DNA from: Acidobacteriota bacterium
Lineage (GTDB): Bacteria > Actinomycetota > Acidimicrobiia > Acidimicrobiales > UBA8190
Length of the DNA stretch: 25,947 nt
Assembly (NCBI GenBank): GCA_028872975.1
Contig: JAGWNV010000003.1
Span: 1 to 25,947, forward strand
Direction of reading: 5' to 3'
Of the stretch, positions 14,738 through 21,367 are shown piece after piece. Under the pieces are notes generated by a model. It worked only from the letters and a program-made list of their open reading frames with translations. It was not told the DNA's origin and ran no database searches. Position 1 is the first letter of the stretch. Each line of letters opens with the position of its first letter. The translations under genes were made by a program, and so were the position numbers.

Positions 14738-15870
14738 CGCCGACAGGCACCACCCGGCCGGTCGTGGTCGACGCCGACGGCCACGTCTTCGAGCCGGCCA
14801 CCGCCTGGGAGGGCCTCGCCGACCGGCACCGCCCCACGATCCGCCGTGACGGGGCCGGCTACGAGCACGTCGTGGTGGGCGACACCGAGATCCTCGCCGT
14901 CCCCCTCGGGACCCTGGCCACCCCCGGGGCCCGCTTCTCGGACCCGGCCGGCTTCCGGTCGATGGAGGAGGCCCTGCCCGGCGGCAGCGACCCCAGGGCC
15001 CGCCTCGCCGACATGGACGCCGAAGGGATCGACCAGGCGGTGCTCTTCCCCTCCGTCGGCCTCTACTTCTGGGCCCTCACCGACGCCGAGGCGGCCGTCG
15101 CCGTCGCCCGGGCCTACAACGACTGGCTCGCCTCCTACTGCGCGGCCGACCCCGGACGGCTCTTCGGCGCCGCCATGGTGCCGGTGCAGGACCCGGCGGC
15201 AGCCGCCGCCGAGGTCCGCCGCGCCCACGACGAGCTCGGCTTCCCGGCGCTCTTCGTCCGGCCCAACCCCTGCGGTGGCCGCAGCCTCTCCGACCGCGCC
15301 TACGAGCCGATCTGGGAGGCGGCGGAGGAGACCGGCATGGCCGTGGGCGTCCACGAGGGCAGCTCCGTCATCGTCCCCACCCTCGGGGCGGACCGGCCCT
15401 TCAACCCCCTCGTCCTCCACGCCGTCTCCCACGCCTTCGAGGAGATGCTGGCCTGCGCCCAGCTCATCGCCTTCGGCGTCCTCGACCGCCATCCCGGGCT
15501 CCGGGTCGTCTTCCTCGAATCGGGCGGCGGCTGGGCACCCTTCTGGCTCGAGCGCCTCGACGAGCAGGCGGAGAGCTTCGGCGACTTCTGCCCGGAGATG
15601 CGCCTGGCCCCGAGCGAGTACTTCGCCCGGCAGTGCTGGATCAGCTTCGAGGTCGACGAGTCGACCCTTCCCGTCCTGGCACCCGTCATCGGCCACGACC
15701 GGGTCGTATGGGGATCGGACTACCCCCATCACGACGCCACCTTCCCCGGTGCCGTCGAGGCCTTGCGGAAGACGGCGGCGGCCATGTCCGAGGAGGACCG
15801 CCGGCTCCTGCTCGGCGCCAACGCCGCCGCCCTCTACCGGTTGCCGCCGGTCCCCCTCTCCGGGGCGTGA
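14734..15870 (+). CDS. Amidohydrolase-2 family protein, copy 3
   Basis: A 378-aa ACMSD/COG2159-type enzyme. It begins VVVDADGHVFEP (D15-x-H17) and has LADMDAEGIDQAVLFPSVG, GVHEGSS with the barrel His, LESGGGWAPFWLERLDEQ and WGSDYPHHDATFPG. These segments are closer to copy 1 (7417-8499) than to the adjacent copy 2, so the two neighbours are not a fresh tandem duplication. Two different amidohydrolases side by side could catalyse successive steps or form a hetero-oligomer; neither can be decided from the sequence. The start overlaps copy 2 by GTGA, and the stop overlaps the ligase GTG. Confidence 0.87.
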   Translation: MTPTGTTRPVVVDADGHVFEPATAWEGLADRHRPTIRRDGAGYEHVVVGDTEILAVPLGTLATPGARFSDPAGFRSMEEALPGGSDPRARLADMDAEGIDQAVLFPSVGLYFWALTDAEAAVAVARAYNDWLASYCAADPGRLFGAAMVPVQDPAAAAAEVRRAHDELGFPALFVRPNPCGGRSLSDRAYEPIWEAAEETGMAVGVHEGSSVIVPTLGADRPFNPLVLHAVSHAFEEMLACAQLIAFGVLDRHPGLRVVFLESGGGWAPFWLERLDEQAESFGDFCPEMRLAPSEYFARQCWISFEVDESTLPVLAPVIGHDRVVWGSDYPHHDATFPGAVEALRKTAAAMSEEDRRLLLGANAAALYRLPPVPLSGA

Positions 15871-17405
15871 CCGACACCGGCCTGGCGGCCGTCGTCCGCG
15901 AGGCGGGGCGGCGCCACGGCGACAGCGAGCTGTACCGGACCACCGACGGGTGCACCCTCACCTACCGCCAGCTCGACGCCGGGTCCGACGCCCTCGCCGC
16001 CGGGCTGGCCCGCCGGGGGATCGCCGCCGGCGACGTCGGGGTGCTCCTCCTTCCGTCGGGCCCCGCATACGCCCTCTGCTACGCGGCGCTGGCCAAGCTC
16101 GGCGCCGTCACCGCCGGGGTGAACGAGCGGCTCACCGCCCCCGAACGGCGGGCCTGCGCCGAGGTGGCGGGTGGGAGCCTCGTGATCGGTACCCGGGCCC
16201 TCCTCGAGGGCACCGGCATCGAGTCGGGTACCGCCGCCGACGAGCTCGTCGTACTCGACCTCCCCTCCGCCGCCGGAGCGGGGGCGGTCCTCCACGCCGT
16301 CCTCTCCCTCGGCGTCGAGGGCGGCGCCCCCGGTCCACTGGACGAGGACCCGGCGCGGCCGGTCGCCATCGTCTTCACCTCCGGCACCACCGGCCTCCCC
16401 AGGGGCGCCGTCTTCGGCGGCCGGCAGCTCGACGCCATCTCCCGGATCGACGGGGCCATGCGGTGGGGCGGTGGAGGGCGGGGACTGTCCTCCACCTCCT
16501 TCGCCCACCTCGGCACCATGACCAAGCTCCCCCAGGTGCTCCGGGGCGGCGGGACGAGCATCGTCATGGACCGGTGGTCCGCCGGCGAGGCCCTCGAGCT
16601 CGTCGAGCGGCACGGCGTGACGACCCTGGGCGGGATCCCCACGCAGGTGGCCCTCATGCTGGCCCACGACCGCTTCGACGCCACCGACCTCTCGAGCGTC
16701 CGCCTGGTGGCCCTCGGGGGTGGTCCCTCGACGCCGGCCCTCGTCCGCGAGGCGAGGCGGCGGATCGGCGCGCCGGTCGTCGTCCGCTACACCTGCACCG
16801 AGGCGGGCGTGGGGGTGGGGACAGCGCCCGAGGATCCCGACGGGGACGCCGAGGAGTCCGTCGGCCGGGCCCGGGCTGGGGTGACCCTCACCGTCCGGGA
16901 CGACAAGGGCGAACCGGTGGCGGCCGGCCAGGTGGGCGAGGTCTGCCTGGCCTCGGATGCGACCATGACCGGCTACTGGCGCGACCCCGGGGCGACGGCC
17001 GCCGCCTTCACCGCCGACGGCGCCGTCCGCACCGGCGACCTCGGTTTCCTCGACGACCGGGGCCGGCTGCACCTGTCGGGACGGGCCAAGGAGATGTACG
17101 TCCGGGGCGGCTACAACGTCTTCCCCCAGGAGGTGGAGGCCGTCCTCGAGGAGCATCCCGCCGTCTCCCAGGTGGCCGTCGTGCCCAGGCCCGACGATGT
17201 GATGGGGGAGATCGGCGTGGCGGTGGTGGTCCCCGCCGCCGGCCGGGAGCCGCCCACCCTCGAGGAGCTCCGGGCCCTCGCCCGGGGCCGCCTCGCCACC
17301 CACAAGCTCCCCGAGGACCTCCTCGTCGTGGACCGCCTCCCCCGGACGGCCATGGAGAAGATCGACCGCCGGACCCTCGCCGGGCTGGTGGCGCCGGCGC
17401 CGTAG
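15867..17405 (+). CDS. AMP-forming acyl-CoA synthetase / CoA ligase (ANL superfamily)
   Basis: A 512-aa ligase that should activate a carboxylic acid to its CoA thioester with ATP. The phosphate-binding loop TSGTTGLPRG is at 171-180, the aromatic/Glu motif at RYTCTEAG (308-315), the ATP-ribose motif at RTGDLG (388-393), and the hinge at GRAKEMYVRGGYN. The C-terminal catalytic Lys is present (K498 in LPRTAMEKIDRR), although the usual Gly before it is Glu. It is the last gene of the tetR operon. Its substrate would be the acid released by the amidohydrolase or dehydrogenase steps encoded around it. An inverted repeat follows the stop. Confidence 0.9.
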   Translation: MTDTGLAAVVREAGRRHGDSELYRTTDGCTLTYRQLDAGSDALAAGLARRGIAAGDVGVLLLPSGPAYALCYAALAKLGAVTAGVNERLTAPERRACAEVAGGSLVIGTRALLEGTGIESGTAADELVVLDLPSAAGAGAVLHAVLSLGVEGGAPGPLDEDPARPVAIVFTSGTTGLPRGAVFGGRQLDAISRIDGAMRWGGGGRGLSSTSFAHLGTMTKLPQVLRGGGTSIVMDRWSAGEALELVERHGVTTLGGIPTQVALMLAHDRFDATDLSSVRLVALGGGPSTPALVREARRRIGAPVVVRYTCTEAGVGVGTAPEDPDGDAEESVGRARAGVTLTVRDDKGEPVAAGQVGEVCLASDATMTGYWRDPGATAAAFTADGAVRTGDLGFLDDRGRLHLSGRAKEMYVRGGYNVFPQEVEAVLEEHPAVSQVAVVPRPDDVMGEIGVAVVVPAAGREPPTLEELRALARGRLATHKLPEDLLVVDRLPRTAMEKIDRRTLAGLVAPAP

Positions 17406-17421
17406 CGACGCCGTAGGGACG

Positions 17422-17443
17422 CCGCCGGCGGTCCTGCCGGCGG
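17422..17443. terminator. Hairpin between convergent genes
   Basis: CCGCCGGC and GCCGGCGG pair across a 6-base loop in the 54-base gap between the stops of the acyl-CoA ligase (+) and the SDR (-). It could end transcription from both sides, but there is no T-run on either strand, so intrinsic termination would have to be of the U-less type. Confidence 0.45.
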
Positions 17444-17459
17444 TCGGCCCGAGGCGGGG

Positions 17460-18227
17460 CTAGGTGAGGGCGACCTCGTCGGGGCCCCCCTCGTCGGCCA
17501 GGGCGCCGAGGACACCCCCGGCCGTCGCCTCGGCGCTCGAGACGGTCCCGTCGTAGTCGCCTTCGGCGCTCCAGCGCTCGAACGCCGGGCCCATGGCCTC
17601 GGGATCCCAGCCGTCGGCGAATCCGGTGGCGGTGTTGCCCACGATCACGGTGAGGACCCGCAGCCAGGGCTCCTCGCGACGGAGCCCCCGGGCCATGGCT
17701 TCGAGCGCCGCCTTGCTGGCGGCGTAGACGGTCAGGCCCGGCCAGGGGCGGGGGACGGTGTGACTGGACAGGAGGACAAGGACCGGCCGGGGGCCGTCGG
17801 CGGTCACCCCGGCCTGCAGAGGGGCGAGGGCACCGGCGGCGACCATGGCGGCGCCGACGACGTTGGTGTCGAGGACGCGCCTCCACTCATCGGCCGAGGC
17901 GGCCGACACGGCGGCGAGGGGGGCCACCCCGGCGGAGTAGACGACGGCGTCGAGCCCCCCGAGGATGGCGGCGGCGTCCCCGGGCAGCTGCCTGGCCACG
18001 GCGGGGTCGGCCACGTCCCGGGTGTGGGCATGGGCGTCCCCGCCGTCGGTCATGGCCTCGCTCACGACCTCGGCCAGCCGGTCGGCCCGGCGGGCGGCGG
18101 CCACCACGGCCGCCCCGGCGCGACACGCGGCCAGGGCGACGGCCCGGCCGATCCCCGAGGAGGCGCCCACCACGAGGAGCCGCCGTCCCTCGAGGCCGGC
18201 GGGGGCGTCGGTGCGGTCGTCGGCCAT
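17460..18227 (-). CDS. Short-chain dehydrogenase/reductase (SDR)
   Basis: A 255-aa NAD(P)-dependent oxidoreductase. The cofactor motif GASSGIG is at 21-27. The active site is the Ser pair S154/S155 with Y168 and K172 in YAASK. The NNAG motif reads YSAG (97-100). ARRADR after beta-2 suggests NADP preference, which is only inference. The C-terminal part (DGWDPEAMGPAFERWSAEG) resembles SDRs found beside steroid or acyl-CoA degradation genes in actinobacteria. It is divergent from the DUF35-thiolase pair and shares an operator with it. It has a TACGCT -10 box nine bases before its ATG. Confidence 0.9.
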   Translation of the reverse strand: MADDRTDAPAGLEGRRLLVVGASSGIGRAVALAACRAGAAVVAAARRADRLAEVVSEAMTDGGDAHAHTRDVADPAVARQLPGDAAAILGGLDAVVYSAGVAPLAAVSAASADEWRRVLDTNVVGAAMVAAGALAPLQAGVTADGPRPVLVLLSSHTVPRPWPGLTVYAASKAALEAMARGLRREEPWLRVLTVIVGNTATGFADGWDPEAMGPAFERWSAEGDYDGTVSSAEATAGGVLGALADEGGPDEVALT

Positions 18228-18236
18228 CGCCGCGGC

Positions 18237-18242
18237 AGCGTA
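18237..18242 (-). promoter_or_regulatory. -10 box of the SDR gene
   Basis: TACGCT on the minus strand fits TANNNT, nine bases before ATG 18227. With a 17-base spacer its -35 position would be 18260-18265, which lies in the palindromic operator. Confidence 0.5.
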
Positions 18243-18259
18243 GCGGCGGCCCGCCGTTC

Positions 18260-18277
18260 CCTGACAACGGTGTCAGG
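18260..18277. promoter_or_regulatory. 18-bp palindromic operator, copy 1 (divergent SDR / DUF35 promoters)
   Basis: CCTGACAACGGTGTCAGG has 7-bp arms (CCTGACA/TGTCAGG) and a 4-base centre. It covers the expected -35 positions of both divergent promoters. It is part of a 31-base block (18249-18279) that matches 20037-20067 at 27 positions. The palindrome size fits a TetR- or GntR-type dimer. It is unlike the palindrome next to the tetR gene in this window, so a different regulator is expected. Confidence 0.72.
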
Positions 18278-18295
18278 CACGGAGGCCGGCGTGGC

Positions 18296-18301
18296 TAGCA
18301 T
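18296..18301 (+). promoter_or_regulatory. -10 box of the DUF35-thiolase operon
   Basis: TAGCAT fits TANNNT, eight bases before GTG 18310, giving a leaderless or nearly leaderless mRNA. Its -35 position (18273-18278) overlaps the right arm of the operator. Confidence 0.55.
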
Positions 18302-18309
18302 GCGGCCCC

Positions 18310-18756
18310 GTGCCCGCCGAGCCCCAGGCCGACCTCCGCCCACTCGGGCGGGGGCCCTCGATCCGGGTGCTCCCCAGGCTCGACGACACCAACCGGTTCT
18401 TCTGGACCGCCGGGGCCGAGGGGGAGCTCCGGTTCCAGCGTTGCGGGGACTGTCGTCGCTATGTCCACCCGCCCGCGCCCCGGTGTCCCTACTGCCTCGA
18501 CGGCGGCCTCACCCCCGAGGCGGTGAGCGGCCGGGGGTCGCTCCACTCGTTCACCGTCAACCACCAGCAGTGGATCCCCGGCTCCGACCGCTACGTCGTG
18601 GGCCTCGTGACCATCGAGGAGCAGGACGACGTCCGGCTCATGACCAACGTGGTCGACTGCGACGAGGAGGCCCTCGCCGTCGGCATGCCCGTCGAGGTCG
18701 TCTTCGAGCAGGTGGAGGACGTCTGGCTGCCCCTCTTCCGGCCGGCGGCGGGCTGA
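18310..18756 (+). CDS. Zn-ribbon/OB-fold DUF35 protein (second copy)
   Basis: A 148-aa protein. An N-terminal helix region with LPRLDDTNRFFWTAGAEG is typical of DUF35 partners of thiolases. The zinc ribbon follows at C45-x2-C48 and C59-x2-C62 (RCGDCRR, RCPYC), then the OB-fold (GRGSLHSFTVNHQQW, RYVVGLVTIEEQ, VDCDEEALAVGMPVEVVFEQ). The related ChsH2 DUF35 domain holds the aldolase Ltp2 in steroid side-chain cleavage, and the gene immediately after this one encodes an Ltp2-like protein. The two probably form one complex. GTG 18310 is chosen because a -10 box lies eight bases before it. Confidence 0.9.
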   Translation: MPAEPQADLRPLGRGPSIRVLPRLDDTNRFFWTAGAEGELRFQRCGDCRRYVHPPAPRCPYCLDGGLTPEAVSGRGSLHSFTVNHQQWIPGSDRYVVGLVTIEEQDDVRLMTNVVDCDEEALAVGMPVEVVFEQVEDVWLPLFRPAAG

Positions 18757-18770
18757 GGGCGGGACGGACC

Positions 18771-19985
18771 GTGACCGAGCTCCTCGAACGCCGGGCCGTC
18801 GTCTCGGGCATCGGCCAGTCGGCCATCGGCCGGCGCCTGGGCCGCAGCGCCCTCGACCTCACCGTCGAGGCGGCCCTGAGGGCCATCGCCGACGCCGGGC
18901 TGACCCGGGACGACATCGACGGGCTCGCCACCTATCCCGGCGGGGGCATGGGCGGGGAGCCCTTCGCCGGTCCCAGCACCCCCGACGTCCACGACGCCCT
19001 CCGACTGCGGCTCAACTGGCACGACGGGGGCGGGGAGGGACCGGCCCAGATCCGGCCGGTGATCGCCGCCACCCTGGCGGTGGCGGCCGGCCTGGCCCGA
19101 CACGTCCTCGTCTACCGCACCGTGACCGAGTCCACCGCCCAGGGCTCGGGCGGGCGCCTGGGGATCGGCGCCGTGGCCGGGAGCGGGAGCGACAGGGGCA
19201 TGCCCCGCTTCGGCGGGTCCTTCCAGTGGATGCTCCCCTACGGCGCGGCCTCGGCGGCCAACTGGCTCGCCCTCGTGGCCCAGCGACGGGTGCACGAGTT
19301 CGGGCTCCGGCGCGACCAGCTGGGCTGGATCGCCTTGAACGGCCGGGCCAACGCCGCGCTCAACCCGGCCGCCGTCTACCGCGACCCGCTCACCATGGAC
19401 GACTACCTCGCCGCCCGCACCATCACCACCCCGCTGTGCCTCTACGACTGCGACGCCCCCTGCGACGGCGCCACCGCCGTCGTCGTCTCCCACGTCGACT
19501 ACGCCCCGGACGCCCCTTCGCCCGCCTGCCACGTGAACGCCGTGGGCACGGCCCTGCGGGGGCGGCCCAGCTGGGACCAGTTCGACGACATGACGACCAT
19601 GGGGGCCAGGGACGCGGCGGCGAGCATGTGGGCGCGCACCGACCTGAAGCCGGCCGACGTCGACACCGCCCAGCTCTACGACGGCTTCAGCATCATCACC
19701 ATGGTCTGGCTCGAGGAGCTCGGGTTCTGCGCCAAGGGCGAGAGCGGCCCCTTCGTCGAGGGCGGTGCCCGCATCGCCCGCGACGGGCCCCTGCCCCTCA
19801 ACACGAGCGGCGGCCAGCTGTCGGCCGGGCGCCTGCACGGGTTCGGCCTCCTCCACGAGGCCTGCCTGCAGCTGCGGGGCCAGGCCGGCGACCGCCAGCT
19901 GGCCCGCCAGCCCGAGGTGGCCGTCGTCGCCAACGGCGGAGGGCCCATCGCCGGGGCCATGCTCCTCACCCGCGGCACCGGCTGA
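18771..19985 (+). CDS. Thiolase-fold lipid-transfer protein lacking the nucleophilic Cys; probable Ltp2-like retro-aldolase
   Basis: A 404-aa thiolase-superfamily protein of the SCP2/Ltp branch. The place of the catalytic Cys (about 88-92) reads GGEGP. This rules out ordinary thiolysis and fits Ltp2-type aldolases, which use Tyr residues and cleave beta-hydroxyacyl-CoA side chains. The typical block YDCDAPCDGATAVVVS (225-240), the LYDGFSI loop with Y303 (302-308), LGFCAKGE, the SAGRLHGFG loop with H356, and the C-terminal NGGGPIAGAMLLTRG are present. The preceding DUF35 gene ends 14 bases upstream and should encode its partner. The GTG start has no strong Shine-Dalgarno. Aldolase activity is inferred from the family; the substrate could be a sterol or another branched acyl-CoA. 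Confidence 0.87.
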   Translation: MTELLERRAVVSGIGQSAIGRRLGRSALDLTVEAALRAIADAGLTRDDIDGLATYPGGGMGGEPFAGPSTPDVHDALRLRLNWHDGGGEGPAQIRPVIAATLAVAAGLARHVLVYRTVTESTAQGSGGRLGIGAVAGSGSDRGMPRFGGSFQWMLPYGAASAANWLALVAQRRVHEFGLRRDQLGWIALNGRANAALNPAAVYRDPLTMDDYLAARTITTPLCLYDCDAPCDGATAVVVSHVDYAPDAPSPACHVNAVGTALRGRPSWDQFDDMTTMGARDAAASMWARTDLKPADVDTAQLYDGFSIITMVWLEELGFCAKGESGPFVEGGARIARDGPLPLNTSGGQLSAGRLHGFGLLHEACLQLRGQAGDRQLARQPEVAVVANGGGPIAGAMLLTRGTG

Positions 19986-20047
19986 CGACCCGCCCCGCGA
20001 CGCCTGCGACCTGGCCTTTCACCCCGGCCGGCCGGTGCCCGCCGTTT

Positions 20048-20065
20048 CCTGACACCGACGTCAGG
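20048..20065. promoter_or_regulatory. 18-bp palindromic operator, copy 2 (acyl-CoA dehydrogenase promoter)
   Basis: CCTGACACCGACGTCAGG has 6-bp perfect arms and the same length and frame as the copy at 18260-18277. Ten more bases on its left and two on its right also match that copy. It covers the -35 position of the acyl-CoA dehydrogenase promoter, so the same regulator should control both transcription units. Confidence 0.7.
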
Positions 20066-20069
20066 CAGC

Positions 20070-20075
20070 TACGAT
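20070..20075 (+). promoter_or_regulatory. -10 box of the acyl-CoA dehydrogenase operon
   Basis: TACGAT fits TANNNT exactly six bases before GTG 20082, a leaderless arrangement. It begins five bases after the operator ends. Confidence 0.6.
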
Positions 20076-20081
20076 CCCGGC

Positions 20082-21284
20082 GTGCGCCTCCACTACGACG
20101 AGGAGACCGAGGCCTTCCGGTCGGAGTTGCGGGCGTTCCTCCTGGCCAACCTCCCCCCGGCCGAGGAGCGGGACGAGCCGGTCCGGTCCTCCGCCCACAT
20201 CCCCGAGTGGGCCCGGCGCTGGCAGCGCCTCCTCTTCGACTCGGGCTGGCTGGTGCCGGGATGGCCACCGGAGCTCGGGGGGCGCAACGCCACCGCCGTC
20301 CAGCAGATGGTGTACCACGAGGAGCTGGCCCGCCTCGGGGTGCCCCGGTCCTGTAACCCCCAGGGCCTCTCCATCATCATCCCCTCCATCGTCGACTACG
20401 GGACCGAGGAGCAGAAGCAGCGCTACGTGCTCCCCACCCTGCGAGCCGAGATCAGCTGGTGCCTCGGCATGAGCGAGCCCAACGCCGGGAGCGACCTGGC
20501 CGGGCTCCGGACCCGGGCGGAGCTCCACGGGGACCGGTTCGTCGTGAACGGCCAGAAGGTCTGGACCTCGGGGGCCCACGACGCCGACTACTGCTTCTGC
20601 TTCGTCCGCACCGACCCAGCGGCGGCCAAGCACGCCGGCATCAGCGTCCTCGTCGTCGACATGGAGAGCCCCGGCATCGAGACCAGGCCCATCGCCGAGC
20701 TGACCGACCGGGACCACGCCGACTTCAACGAGGTCTTCTTCTCCGACGTGGAGGTGCCGGTCGAGAACCTGGTGGGCGAGCTCCACCACGGCTGGGCCAT
20801 CGCCGGCGGGTCCCTGGCCCACGAGCGGGGCATGCTCTGGATCAGCGAGTCGATGGGCCTCGAGAAGCTCCTGGAGCGGGCCGTGGCCACGGCCCGGGCG
20901 CCCTTGCCGGGGGGCCGGCGCCTCGCCGACGACCCGGCGCTGCGCGACACCATCGCCCGGGCCTACGTCCAGGCCCAGGCCCTCAAGCTCCTCGGCTACA
21001 GGGGCTTCGCCAAGTTCGCCAAGGGTGCGGCCTCACCTGAGCACTCGGTGCTCAAGCTCCTCGGCAGCGAGCTCCGGCGGGGGCTCGCCCTCGACATGGG
21101 CGAGGCGCTCGGGCCCGAAGGCCTCGACATGGACCGCGACGACGCCCCATCGGGGAACCGCCGGGACGACACGGCCTGGTTCCTCCTCTGGATGCAGTCC
21201 TTCTCGAACACGATCGCCGGGGGCACCTCGGAGATCCAGCGCAACATCGTCGCCGAGCGCGTCCTGGGGCTCCCCCGGCGCTGA
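20082..21284 (+). CDS. Acyl-CoA dehydrogenase (FadE-like)
   Basis: A 400-aa FAD-dependent enzyme that makes the 2,3-double bond of an acyl-CoA. It shows the N-terminal helical domain with WPPELGGRNAT, the flavin/substrate motif CLGMSEPNAGSDLAGL (127-142), NGQKVWTSGAHDADY (156-170), and the C-terminal TIAGGTSEIQRNIVAERVLGLPRR. The position of the usual catalytic Glu (YEGT in medium-chain enzymes) is G380 here. E248 in LAHERGM may serve instead, as in isovaleryl-CoA dehydrogenase types. Similar proteins occur in actinobacterial steroid and branched-acid pathways, some as heteromers. It heads an operon with a PaaK-type ligase and a FadD-like gene, with an 83-base gap after it. Confidence 0.92.
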   Translation: MRLHYDEETEAFRSELRAFLLANLPPAEERDEPVRSSAHIPEWARRWQRLLFDSGWLVPGWPPELGGRNATAVQQMVYHEELARLGVPRSCNPQGLSIIIPSIVDYGTEEQKQRYVLPTLRAEISWCLGMSEPNAGSDLAGLRTRAELHGDRFVVNGQKVWTSGAHDADYCFCFVRTDPAAAKHAGISVLVVDMESPGIETRPIAELTDRDHADFNEVFFSDVEVPVENLVGELHHGWAIAGGSLAHERGMLWISESMGLEKLLERAVATARAPLPGGRRLADDPALRDTIARAYVQAQALKLLGYRGFAKFAKGAASPEHSVLKLLGSELRRGLALDMGEALGPEGLDMDRDDAPSGNRRDDTAWFLLWMQSFSNTIAGGTSEIQRNIVAERVLGLPRR

Positions 21285-21355
21285 CCCTCGCCCGGGCCGA
21301 CGGCACCGGCGGGACTCCCACCGGACCGGCCGCACGGGCCCACCGAACCGACCAC

Positions 21356-21361
21356 AGGAGG
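21356..21361 (+). promoter_or_regulatory. Strong Shine-Dalgarno of the PaaK-like gene
   Basis: AGGAGG lies six bases before ATG 21368, the only full consensus site in the window. The PaaK-like gene therefore can be translated independently of the acyl-CoA dehydrogenase upstream. I see no convincing promoter in the 83-base gap, so it is probably on the same transcript. Confidence 0.8.
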
Positions 21362-21367
21362 AAGAGG

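Noticed and set aside
13532..15870. Amidohydrolase copies 2 and 3 as a recent tandem duplication
   Set aside because: Copy 3 is closer to the distant copy 1 in length and motifs than to its neighbour, so adjacency is not from recent duplication.
14665..17303. Long minus-strand frames opposite amidohydrolase copy 3 and the acyl-CoA ligase
   Set aside because: They mirror the codon pattern of well-supported genes on the plus strand and encode repetitive Gly/Asp/Val/Glu sequence without a domain.
18591..19856. A 421-residue minus-strand frame opposite the second thiolase-like gene
   Set aside because: Antisense shadow; the plus-strand frame carries the full set of thiolase-family blocks.
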